Below, one piece after another: positions 7,701 through 13,479 of a DNA stretch of 13,479 bases. Position 1 is the first letter of the stretch, and each line of letters begins with the position of its first letter. The position numbers were made by a program, and so were the translations under genes. This DNA is from Lentisphaerota bacterium. Its GTDB lineage: Bacteria; Verrucomicrobiota; Kiritimatiellia; RFP12; UBA3636. The DNA lies in the NCBI GenBank assembly GCA_022837245.1, contig JALHHX010000053.1, positions 1 to 13,479 of the forward strand. The letters are read 5' to 3'. The notes beneath the pieces were generated by a model. It did not search any database. It saw only the letters and a list, made by a program, of their open reading frames with translations, and was not told the DNA's origin.

Positions 7701-8791
7701 GAGTCGTTTGCTCCGAGTTTTTGTATTTTTGCAATTATCGCGGAGGTCGAGAGTCCTTCCACCATGTCGGCCAGAACTACTTTGCCACCGTTGGCCTCGA
7801 CGACATCACGGCCGCTTACATAGTGCGCCCAGTCTTTGCCTTTAACCAGGACGTCGGGCAATATTTCGGCAATGACACCCCTGGGCTCGTTGTCGTCGAA
7901 TATTACAACGTAATCAACGAAGCGCAGCGATGCGAGAAGTTTTGCGCGATTCTGTTCGTCGATGACAGGACGTTTGTCGCCTTTGTTTCGGCGAACAGAC
8001 GCGTCGGAGTTGATGCCGATGCAAAGGGCGTCGCCCTGCGCCCGCGCGAATTCAAGATATGTGATGTGCCCAGCGTGCAGGATGTCGAAGCAGCCGTTTG
8101 TGAAGACGAGTTTCTTGGATTCGGTGTGGAGGCGGTCGCGCTCCGCGCGCATTTCAGCAGCTGTTATGATTTTTGCGGGTTTTGGAGGCATGGGTTTGTC
8201 TTGTTTAATGCAGGCGGTGAGTTCTTCAAGTGATATGGGGCCGGGTCGCAGTATGGAGACTTCGTTGCCAGTTACTTGTGCGATGGTACTTGCCGCGCCT
8301 CCTTTGACTGGGCCGCCATCTATGAGGATGTCGGCATCTGGCAGGGCATTTGCGGCCGTGGCAGAGTCAAGAGCCGGCGGTTCGCCGCTTTCGTTGGCGC
8401 TTGTGCAGCGCACCATGCCACCGGCGGCCTTGCAGATGGCGTGTGCGGTGGCATCGTCCGGCACGCGAACGGCTTCCGTGCCGCCATGCGGGTTTTCAAG
8501 TATTAGCGTAAGCGGGCCGGGCCAGAAACGTTCGGCGATCTTGCGGGCGCTCTGCGGGAAAACAAGTCCTGAGTTTACGACTGTTTCAACGTCGGCTGCA
8601 AGCAAGGGGAGGGGTTTGGAGGAATCCCGGTGTTTGAGCTTGAAGATGTGCGATACTGCCTTTGTGTCAGAAGGCAACGCCGCCACGCCGTAGACGGTGT
8701 CGGTGGGCATTAGTATCACACCGCCGCCGCAAAGGCATTTCGCGACTTCGCCAAGCGCTTTCTTGTCAAGCGGTGCTTGCAGCGTCTTCAT
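7697..8791 (-). CDS. Fusion of TsaC/Sua5 and RfaE2 (heptose-1-P adenylyltransferase) domains
   Basis: This 364-residue protein joins two enzymes. Residues 1-195 are a YrdC/TsaC domain, which makes threonylcarbamoyl-AMP from threonine, bicarbonate and ATP for tRNA t6A37. Visible motifs are PTDTVYG (29-35), KHR (53-55), PGPLTLIL (91-98), TSANESG (130-136) and STI (168-170). A Pro/Lys linker (about 196-208) leads to residues 209-360, an RfaE2/HldE-C nucleotidyltransferase. This has NGCFDILHAGH (232-242, with HAGH), GINSD (259-263), KRPVIDEQNRAKLLASL, LVKGKDW and EGLSTSAII. That domain makes ADP-heptose for LPS core. Both halves look intact. The ATG at 8791 lies six bases after the purE stop with no Shine-Dalgarno sequence, and the gene overlaps acpH. 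There is no internal stop or frameshift between the halves, so the fusion is encoded as one chain. No RfaE1 kinase is in the window. Confidence 0.9.
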   Translation of the reverse strand: MKTLQAPLDKKALGEVAKCLCGGGVILMPTDTVYGVAALPSDTKAVSHIFKLKHRDSSKPLPLLAADVETVVNSGLVFPQSARKIAERFWPGPLTLILENPHGGTEAVRVPDDATAHAICKAAGGMVRCTSANESGEPPALDSATAANALPDADILIDGGPVKGGAASTIAQVTGNEVSILRPGPISLEELTACIKQDKPMPPKPAKIITAAEMRAERDRLHTESKKLVFTNGCFDILHAGHITYLEFARAQGDALCIGINSDASVRRNKGDKRPVIDEQNRAKLLASLRFVDYVVIFDDNEPRGVIAEILPDVLVKGKDWAHYVSGRDVVEANGGKVVLADMVEGLSTSAIIAKIQKLGANDS

Positions 8792-8797
8792 TATGGC

Positions 8798-9304
8798 TTA
8801 ATGTTCGAGTTGCGCCTGAATCCTGTCGTTTGCGGCGAGAACTTTGTCGCGCAGCTTTACCTTGTAGTCTTCTAGAGCTTTGGCTAGCGTCTCGTCGCTT
8901 GTAGCGAGAATCTGGGCGGCCAGGACGGCGGCGTTTACGCCGCCTGCGGAACCGAGAGCGACTGTTGCCACGGGGATGCCCGCGGGCATTTGCACGGTAG
9001 AGAGGAGTGCGTCGATTCCATTAACGGCACCGCCTTGGACTGGGATCCCGATGACGGGGAGCGTTGTGTGCGAGGCGATTACGCCGGCCAGGTGAGCGGC
9101 GCCGCCTGCGGCGGCGATTAGGACCCGCAGGCCGCGCGGGCGTGCGGTGCATGCGTAGTCCATGGCGATGTCTGGCGAGCGGTGGGCCGATATAACGTGG
9201 ACCTCGTGCGGGATCGAGAGCTCGTCGAGCGTCTCATGAGTGCGGGTGACGAGGGGCCAGTCGGAATCACTGCCCATAACAATTCCTACGAGTGGTTCTG
9301 CCAT
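8798..9304 (-). CDS. purE: N5-carboxyaminoimidazole ribonucleotide mutase
   Basis: Class I PurE moves the carboxylate of N5-CAIR to C4, giving CAIR, in purine synthesis. The 168-residue protein has the GSDSDWPL phosphate loop (11-18), SAHRSPD with the catalytic His (His41), and AAGGAAHLAGVIASHT (65-80), all typical of this octameric enzyme. The chosen start is ATG at 9304, giving MAEPLVGIVMGSDSD, the usual N-terminus. An upstream in-frame ATG at 9364 would overlap purD and add a basic, unrelated 20 residues. AAGGAG inside the end of purD lies ten bases before the chosen ATG, which supports it. The gap to the purD stop is one base. No purK is seen nearby, so N5-CAIR would have to be made elsewhere in the genome. 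Confidence 0.95.
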   Translation of the reverse strand: MAEPLVGIVMGSDSDWPLVTRTHETLDELSIPHEVHVISAHRSPDIAMDYACTARPRGLRVLIAAAGGAAHLAGVIASHTTLPVIGIPVQGGAVNGIDALLSTVQMPAGIPVATVALGSAGGVNAAVLAAQILATSDETLAKALEDYKVKLRDKVLAANDRIQAQLEH

Positions 9305-9305
9305 T

Positions 9306-10589
9306 TTATTTCTGCTCCTTTTTTCTAAGCGCGCGCTGCGCGATGTCGGTACGGTAGTCCGCATCGGTGAAGCGGATTTTAAGCACGCCCTGGTAAGCGC
9401 GCGAGACGGCTTCTGCCAATGCCGAGGCTGTGGCGGTGACTCCGAGGACGCGTCCGCCGCAAGTCACGACCATATCGTTGAGGCGTTTTGTGCCGGCGTG
9501 GAAGACGGTGACACCCTCGACTTTTGATGCCTCTTCCAGGCCATCGATGGGAATTCCTTTTTCGTAACGGCCGGGGTATCCGCCTGAGACCATGACGACG
9601 CATACGCAGGAGTCTTTGCTCCAGCTTACCTTAGAATCGGCGAGCGTGCCGTTGATGCACGCGAACATCGCATCCACGAGCGAGCTTTCCATGCGCGGTA
9701 GGATCGACTGCGTTTCGGGGTCGCCGAAGCGGCAGTTGAACTCTAGCACCTTGGGGCCGTTTTTTGTGAGCATGATGCCGGCGTATAGTATCCCTTTGTA
9801 TTTGATGCCGCGCATGTTCAACTCCTCGACGACCGGTTTGAACACTTGGCTTTGGATGACGGCGAGCAGGTCGGGCGTGACGCATGGGGCTGGCGAGTAA
9901 GAGCCCATGCCTCCGGTGTTGGGGCCTTTGTCGTCGTTCAAAAGGCGTTTGTGATCCTGCGCAGATGCGAGGGGGATCACGGTATTGCCGTCGACGAAAG
10001 CAAGAATCGACGCCTCTTCGCCGACGAGAAACTCCTCTACGAGCACCTCCGCCCCGGCGTCGCCGAAGCTGCGCTCGACGAAAAACGTCTTAATCGCCTC
10101 GTCAATCTCCGCCGGAGTCGTGCACACAGACACTCCTTTGCCGGCCGCGAGGCCATCGGCCTTGAGCACTACCGGTATGCCGAGATCGGCGACAGCGGCG
10201 CGCGCTTCGGCTTCCGTCCTGGCGATCGTGGATCGCGCGGTGGGCACTTGGGCCGCTGTCATTACTTCCTTTGCGAATTTTTTGCTGCCTTCCATTTGTG
10301 CAGCCGCCTTGCTGGGGCCGAAAGCGGGCAGACCCCGTTTGGTGAGTTCGTCGACGAGTCCGAGGCATAGCGGCACTTCAGGGCCGACCACCGTCAGATC
10401 CGGTTTGTTTTCGACAGTCCACTTTACAATGCCTTTGATGTTGTCCGCCTGTATGGGCAGGTTTTCCGCGATTGCCGCGGTGCCGGCGTTGCCGGGTGCG
10501 CAGAAGAGTTTGGCGTTCGGGTCGTCCTTGCGGATTTTCCATGCGATCGCGTGCTCGCGTCCGCCGTTGCCTACAATAAGAATGTTCAT
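9306..10589 (-). CDS. purD: Phosphoribosylamine-glycine ligase (GAR synthetase)
   Basis: PurD is an ATP-grasp enzyme that joins glycine to phosphoribosylamine, the second step of purine synthesis. The 427 residues are normal length. The N-terminal domain starts MNILIVGNGGREHAI. The central ATP-grasp domain shows GSKKFAKE (101-108), VLKADGLAAGKGV (141-153), QDHKRLLNDDKGPNTGGMG (211-229) and the metal-binding EFNCRFGDPE segment. The C-terminal domain ends with IRFTDADYRTDIAQRAL. The ATG lies in an ATGA overlap with the stop of the pcnB-like gene. Its own stop is one base from the purE start, so purD and purE form a coupled pair. I see no leader switch such as a PurR box or purine riboswitch, and there is no room for one inside the operon. 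Confidence 0.96.
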   Translation of the reverse strand: MNILIVGNGGREHAIAWKIRKDDPNAKLFCAPGNAGTAAIAENLPIQADNIKGIVKWTVENKPDLTVVGPEVPLCLGLVDELTKRGLPAFGPSKAAAQMEGSKKFAKEVMTAAQVPTARSTIARTEAEARAAVADLGIPVVLKADGLAAGKGVSVCTTPAEIDEAIKTFFVERSFGDAGAEVLVEEFLVGEEASILAFVDGNTVIPLASAQDHKRLLNDDKGPNTGGMGSYSPAPCVTPDLLAVIQSQVFKPVVEELNMRGIKYKGILYAGIMLTKNGPKVLEFNCRFGDPETQSILPRMESSLVDAMFACINGTLADSKVSWSKDSCVCVVMVSGGYPGRYEKGIPIDGLEEASKVEGVTVFHAGTKRLNDMVVTCGGRVLGVTATASALAEAVSRAYQGVLKIRFTDADYRTDIAQRALRKKEQK

Positions 10590-12061
10590 TGTTGTTCTGT
10601 GTTAGCCTCTATCTGTTCCGTGGCGGACTCTCCGCCTTTTGCCTCTCCGGATTGGCCGCCCGCCTTGTTGCCTTCGTCGTGGCCCTTGCCGCGTCTGCGG
10701 CGCCGGCGGCGTTTCTTCCCGCCGGACTTGTTTTGGCCGTCAGCCGTCCGGCCCGGAAACAGTTCCGTGTGTTCCCATTCCGAATCGGATTCGCCCTGTC
10801 TGCCTGCGCCGCTCTTGCCTATGTGCTTCGCGGCGAAGTCGTTGTATGCGCTTTCCCAGGATTGTATCAAAACGTCGTCGGATTTGCCACTGGTCGCGGT
10901 TGCGAATATTTTCCAGAACTGCATGGCGGTGTAGAGCCACGGCCGGCGGAAGTATTTTGTGCGGCGGATATTCTCATCCGTTTGGAAGAAAAGCGAATCC
11001 AGGATATGCGCCGCGTCCTCGCACATGAGACGCGGAACGCGCCATGAATTGGTTGAGTACGGGTGCACCAGAACAACGTCAATGAGCGTTTCCGCTATGA
11101 GCAACGTGTCCACCGAGCCGCGTTCCCTCTCGCGTTTGCACTTGTGGATGTAAAGCGGTGCGAGCAGCACGGCCATGCGCAGTGGTGCCTCTTGTATGAA
11201 GTAAGGTGATCGCTTGTCGGTTTCCTCGGAGGCGGGCATGGCGTCGAGTGCGGCGAGGTAGTCCCAGAAATGCGATTTCTTTTTGCCGGTGAGGTTTATG
11301 TATTCGTCCACTTCTGGCAGCATTTCGCTCATCAGTTTCGTTGCCCAGAGCCGGCGGAACGCTTCTTCGGACTTGTTGTACGTGAAGAGGCGTCCGATTT
11401 CCTCGAATAGGCGCGGTTTGGCTGCCAGCATGATTTCGCCGCAGTGGCGCGTGATGGCCCTGGCGCTTTCGGGATGGATGTCGAAATCCAGGCGCGCGGA
11501 TAGACGCACGGCGCGGAGCATCCGCACGGGATCCTCGCGGAAGCGTATCGCGGGGTCACCAATTGAGCGTAGGATCCTTTTGGAGGCGTCGCGCAAGCCG
11601 CCGGTGTAGTCTATGATTTTGGACGAAGTGATATCGTAGAAGAGGGCGTTGACCGTGAAGTCGCGGCGCATCGCGTCTTCCTCTGGTGTGCCGAAGAAGT
11701 TGTCGGAATCGACATAAAGGGCGCCGACCTCGTCGTTGTCCGCATCGTCATCCGGCTCGGGCGAGCGGCGGAAGGTTGCAACCTCGATCTGCTTTTCGCC
11801 GAAGCGCACGAGCACAAGCTTGAAGCGGCGGCCGATAACGAAAGCATTTCGGAAAAGGTTGCGCACCTGACGTGGGGACGCGCTTGTGGCGATGTCGAAG
11901 TCCTTGGGAGTCCGTCCCAGGATCAGGTCGCGTACGCTGCCGCCAACGAGGTATGCCGTGTGGCCCGCTTTGTTGAGGCGCCGCAGAATCGACACGGCGT
12001 CCGGGTCTATGTCGTTGTTCGAAATGGTTTGTTTGGAGGGATTTTTCTGGAAAAGGGGCAT
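10586..12061 (-). CDS. pcnB: Poly(A) polymerase / CCA-type nucleotidyltransferase
   Basis: This class II nucleotidyltransferase is probably poly(A) polymerase I, which adds 3' A tails that promote RNA decay; a tRNA CCA-adding role is possible. The 491 residues show VGGSVRD (39-45), the catalytic DFD carboxylates (DFDIATS, Asp54 and Asp56), RRDFTVNAL (132-140), and the RNA-binding segments DYTGGLRD (151-158) and RFREDPVRMLRAVRLSARL (173-191). The helical domain runs to about 410. VIGRRFKLVLVRFG (75-88) resembles the bacterial PAP signature, but the His usual in its middle is Leu. The C-terminal tail of about 80 residues is low complexity with KKRRRRRRRGK followed by Gly/Glu/Gln-rich sequence, and probably binds RNA or partners. 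The ATG lies 17 bases after the glycosyltransferase stop with no clear Shine-Dalgarno sequence. It overlaps purD by ATGA. Confidence 0.88.
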   Translation of the reverse strand: MPLFQKNPSKQTISNNDIDPDAVSILRRLNKAGHTAYLVGGSVRDLILGRTPKDFDIATSASPRQVRNLFRNAFVIGRRFKLVLVRFGEKQIEVATFRRSPEPDDDADNDEVGALYVDSDNFFGTPEEDAMRRDFTVNALFYDITSSKIIDYTGGLRDASKRILRSIGDPAIRFREDPVRMLRAVRLSARLDFDIHPESARAITRHCGEIMLAAKPRLFEEIGRLFTYNKSEEAFRRLWATKLMSEMLPEVDEYINLTGKKKSHFWDYLAALDAMPASEETDKRSPYFIQEAPLRMAVLLAPLYIHKCKRERERGSVDTLLIAETLIDVVLVHPYSTNSWRVPRLMCEDAAHILDSLFFQTDENIRRTKYFRRPWLYTAMQFWKIFATATSGKSDDVLIQSWESAYNDFAAKHIGKSGAGRQGESDSEWEHTELFPGRTADGQNKSGGKKRRRRRRRGKGHDEGNKAGGQSGEAKGGESATEQIEANTEQQ

Positions 12062-12078
12062 GTTCTGGTTGTTGGTGG

Positions 12079-12801
12079 CTAATTGGCGCGCAGGCGTCTT
12101 TTCCCGGCATTACGGGCGCGCCGCTCCTGTCTGAAGCGCCTAAGCATTTTTATGAAGCGCACAGTGTCGCGCACCGGGCGTATCTTGCTCTTTTCCTCAC
12201 CATAAACGGTGGATACTGGCACCTCGCACATGTTCATTCTTTCGAGGCCAAGCTGCAGGAGCATCTCCGATTCAGCGGAGAAGCCGGTCGATGCGCAACG
12301 GAGCGCGATCGGGAATGCGTTGCGGCCGATCAGCCGGAAGCCGCATTGCGTGTCCGAAATCGGGTGTCCGATCTCGCGGCTAAGCAGCCAGCTCATGAAG
12401 CGGTTGGTCTGGCGGCGCACGAATGGCATGTTTTCGCAGTTCCGCATGCGTGTTCCGATGATGAAATCCGGGTTGGTTTCCTTGAAGACGCTGATGAAAC
12501 GGTCGATCTCAGATGGCAGGTGCTGGCCATCGCCATCCATCACGATGACGGCGTCGTACCCGTTCTCCGCTGCATACCGGATGCCGGTTTCGACGGCCTT
12601 GCCTTTGCCTTGGTTGACAGCATGCGAGAGCACGGTCGCCGCGGCATCGCGGGCGTTGTCGGCGGTGGCGTCTCCGGATCCGTCGTCCACCACGACAGTA
12701 TGGTAGCCGCAAGCGACGCATCCTCCGGCGACCACGCCTATGGCGTCAGCCTCCTTGTAGCATGGTATGAGGACCATGATTCTGGGTTCTTTGGTAGACA
12801 C
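12079..12801 (-). CDS. Family 2 glycosyltransferase, DPM/DPG-synthase-like
   Basis: This inverting GT-A glycosyltransferase is related to dolichyl- or undecaprenyl-phosphate sugar transferases. From GTG 12801 it is 240 residues: VLIPCYKE (10-17), VVVDDGSGD (36-44), NQGKGKAVETGIRYA (63-77), the metal-binding MDGDGQH (88-94), ISDTQCGFRLIGRNAF (148-163), FSAESEML (174-181) and YGEEKSKIRP (200-209). No transmembrane helix is present, so it is the soluble, single-domain type. A basic tail (RRFRQERRARNAGKRR) may bind the membrane. ATG 12777 is another possible start; neither has a good Shine-Dalgarno sequence. The open frame continues upstream to 13227 but that part is low-complexity basic sequence unlike the family and is not included. 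The donor is unknown. It leads the operon, and a role in envelope glycan synthesis fits with RfaE2. Confidence 0.88.
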   Translation of the reverse strand: MSTKEPRIMVLIPCYKEADAIGVVAGGCVACGYHTVVVDDGSGDATADNARDAAATVLSHAVNQGKGKAVETGIRYAAENGYDAVIVMDGDGQHLPSEIDRFISVFKETNPDFIIGTRMRNCENMPFVRRQTNRFMSWLLSREIGHPISDTQCGFRLIGRNAFPIALRCASTGFSAESEMLLQLGLERMNMCEVPVSTVYGEEKSKIRPVRDTVRFIKMLRRFRQERRARNAGKRRLRAN

Positions 12802-12898
12802 TTGTAATGGATATTTCAAATCACACCCGGAACTGGGCTTGCAATCGCATCTTGCACGGGAAGTCAGGACGGCAAGCCGAAGATCCGAACGCACTAGA

Positions 12899-12927
12899 AT
12901 TAAACCAAAAACACCGATTTCACACAA
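12899..12927 (-). promoter_or_regulatory. Candidate promoter of the six-gene operon
   Basis: On the minus strand TTGTGT (12927-12922) and TTTAAT (12904-12899) are exactly 17 bases apart. The predicted start near 12892 leaves a leader of about 90 bases before the GTG at 12801. The -10 is good (5 of 6) and the -35 poor (3 of 6). Part of an inverted repeat lies in the spacer, which suggests regulation. Confidence 0.35.
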
Positions 12928-12943
12928 GTGGTTTAGTTTTTGG
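12905..12943. repeat. Inverted repeat overlapping the operon promoter
   Basis: CCAAAAAC (12905-12912) and GTTTTTGG (12936-12943) are perfect 8-bp complements 23 bases apart. A second pair, TAAACC (12901-12906) and GGTTTA (12930-12935), partly overlaps the same arms and would form an alternative fold. One arm lies between the candidate -35 and -10, so it may be an operator, or the start of an RNA structure. Confidence 0.45.
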
Positions 12944-12990
12944 GAAAAGTGCAAGATTAAATGGAACGATGTTGAAGGAGCAAAAGAACG

Positions 12991-13158
12991 ATGCTGAAAA
13001 GAGACGGCAACAAGGCGGGGGAAGGCGGCGCAACCGAGAGCCGGAGCCGGTGGCGGCCGCCGCGGCGGCACGTAGGCGATAGCGAAGCGCCCGGCGCGAA
13101 AAATGCCCCGCATTTTTTCGTGCACGGGCGCGGAGCGGTAGAGATCCAAGCATGGTAA
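12991..13158 (+). CDS. Doubtful small ORF, 55 codons
   Basis: The only support is a strong AAGGAG (12975-12980) ten bases before the ATG. The 55-residue product is basic in the middle (SRSRWRPPRRHVGD) and ends HFFVHGRGAVEIQAW, with no recognised domain, signal peptide or membrane segment. Another frame from 12969 uses the same DNA to give an Arg/Ala-rich 37-residue peptide. The A/T-flanked hairpin at 13094-13123 lies inside the ORF, which argues against it being a gene. Read it as a candidate to test. Confidence 0.2.
   Translation: MLKRDGNKAGEGGATESRSRWRPPRRHVGDSEAPGAKNAPHFFVHGRGAVEIQAW
13094..13123 (-). terminator. Hairpin, possible terminator of the yceK remnant
   Basis: GCGCGAAAAATGC (13094-13106) pairs with GCATTTTTTCGTGC (13110-13123) around a CCC loop, with one extra T and one G-T pair. 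A and T tracts flank the core on both sides, so it could work in either direction. On the minus strand it lies 58 bases after the stop of the YceK-like remnant. Confidence 0.4.
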
Positions 13159-13180
13159 AACAGCGCGGGAGAAGTCGGTC

Positions 13181-13369
13181 TTACTGGAGTGACTCTGCCG
13201 GGGCAGTCTTTGAGTCTTCGTCTGCAAAGATATCTACGGGGAGGCAGAGTGTATCCGTGACCAGGGAAAACGGCAGGTCCAGCAGACCGAGAATGAGTAT
13301 GCCTACTCGATCCCGTATGCGCATCCTATCGCCGGTCCAGCCGTTACGGAAAATTTTGGGGTCTGTCCC
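13181..13369 (-). pseudogene. YceK/YidQ-like lipoprotein, 5'-truncated remnant
   Basis: The minus strand encodes the C-terminal part of a small protein ending at TAA 13181. Its core, LLDLPFSLVTDTLCLPVDI, closely matches the end of E. coli YceK (LDLPFSLVFDTLLLPIDI), an inner- or outer-membrane lipoprotein family of unknown function. From the in-frame ATG at 13324 it would be 47 residues. The frame stays open about 15 residues further up, to KIFRNGWTGDR, and then meets a TAG in the GGGG-TCTGT-CCCC junction at 13358-13370. The signal peptide and lipobox Cys expected at the N-terminus are missing, so the gene has lost its 5' end to the mobile-element sequence on its right. A C-terminal extension rich in Asp, Glu and Ala (FADEDSKTAPAESLQ) is unlike YceK. 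Confidence 0.6.
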
Positions 13370-13370
13370 C
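13351..13370. repeat. Junction motif GGGG-TCTGT-CCCC next to AAATTTT
   Basis: AAATTTT (13351-13357) is followed by GGGG (13358-13361), TCTGT and CCCC (13367-13370), a short interrupted palindrome. It lies exactly where yceK homology stops and transposase homology starts. It resembles motifs I have seen beside mobile transposases, which is recollection only. Confidence 0.4.
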
Positions 13371-13479
13371 TATTTCCCCCCGGGGTTGTTCTACTGCCTG
13401 CCCAATGTGAGCATCGAGCCGCTGGAGGAGATGTTCCGGGCGCGGGTCATCACGTTTCTGGTGGACAAGGGCCTGTTGC
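13371..13479 (+). mobile_element. IS91-like (Y2) transposase fragment, runs off the right edge
   Basis: In the plus-strand frame starting at 13371 the sequence reads YFPPGLFYCLPNV, then IEPLEEMFRARV, then TFLVDKGLL. This matches, from memory, the region after the catalytic Tyr motif in IS91/IS801-type transposases, where 'F/Y-x-LP-x-(8)-LEE-FR' precedes the SWxHSGFxVH segment. The N-terminal zinc-binding and HUH parts are absent to the left, where the yceK remnant begins, so it is an internal or 3' piece. The window end hides whether the C-terminus is intact. Confidence 0.55.

Noticed and set aside
9305..9364. Longer PurE starting at 9364
   Set aside because: It adds 20 basic residues absent from PurE, overlaps purD by about 60 bases and ignores the well-placed AAGGAG in front of the ATG at 9304.
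7962..10605. Long plus-strand open frames at 7962-8693 and 9985-10605
   Set aside because: They are antisense to the TsaC-RfaE2 and purD genes, which have full motif sets. Their translations show no family signature.
12969..13082. Arg/Ala-rich 37-codon peptide as a gene
   Set aside because: It is composed of CGG/GCC-type repeats from a GC-rich stretch, with no conserved pattern visible and weak start context.
12802..13227. N-terminal extension of the family 2 glycosyltransferase up to 13227
   Set aside because: The 142 extra residues are low-complexity and basic, cross the inverted repeat, hairpin and candidate promoter, and have no place in the family, which begins just before VLIPCYKE.

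Overview
The window looks like chromosomal DNA of a Gram-negative bacterium. It has an outer-membrane beta-barrel protein with a signal peptide and terminal Phe, a heptose adenylyltransferase domain of the LPS core pathway, a YceK-like lipoprotein remnant and several envelope glycosyltransferases. The GC-rich sequence and gene style would fit the Verrucomicrobiota/Kiritimatiellota/Lentisphaerota group, but this is an impression and not a phylogenetic result. No rRNA, tRNA or CRISPR array was seen.

Layout, left to right. (1) 1-213: noncoding, with a perfect 14-bp palindrome that may end the leftward transcript. (2) 214-2510, minus strand: two family 4 glycosyltransferases overlapping by ATGA. 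(3) 2511-2637: divergent promoter region. (4) 2638-5430, plus strand: glutamyl-tRNA synthetase (gltX) followed by the double GTPase Der. (5) 5517-6262, plus strand: a promoter and an outer-membrane beta-barrel protein. (6) 6283-7130: a junction zone with a gene remnant whose protein-like sequence is spread over three frames, a perfect 10-bp hairpin and a good rightward terminator. (7) 7131-12801, minus strand: a tightly packed six-gene cluster, read from right to left as family 2 glycosyltransferase, poly(A) polymerase/CCA-type nucleotidyltransferase (pcnB-like), purD, purE, a fused TsaC/Sua5-RfaE2 protein and an AcpH-like acyl-carrier-protein phosphodiesterase. Most junctions are overlaps or gaps of a few bases, so it is probably one operon. 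(8) 12802-13479: a promoter with an inverted repeat, a doubtful 55-codon ORF, a hairpin, a 5'-truncated YceK/YidQ-like lipoprotein remnant and, beyond a GGGG-TCTGT-CCCC junction, a piece of an IS91-like transposase running off the right edge.

The six-gene cluster mixes translation and RNA genes (TsaC domain, nucleotidyltransferase), purine synthesis (PurD, PurE) and envelope genes (family 2 glycosyltransferase, RfaE2 domain). The most unusual gene is the fusion, which joins a tRNA-t6A pathway enzyme to the heptose-1-phosphate adenylyltransferase of LPS synthesis. The other notable points are the two decayed loci and a change of G/C strand bias between the left and right parts. I found no convincing new defence or mobile system.
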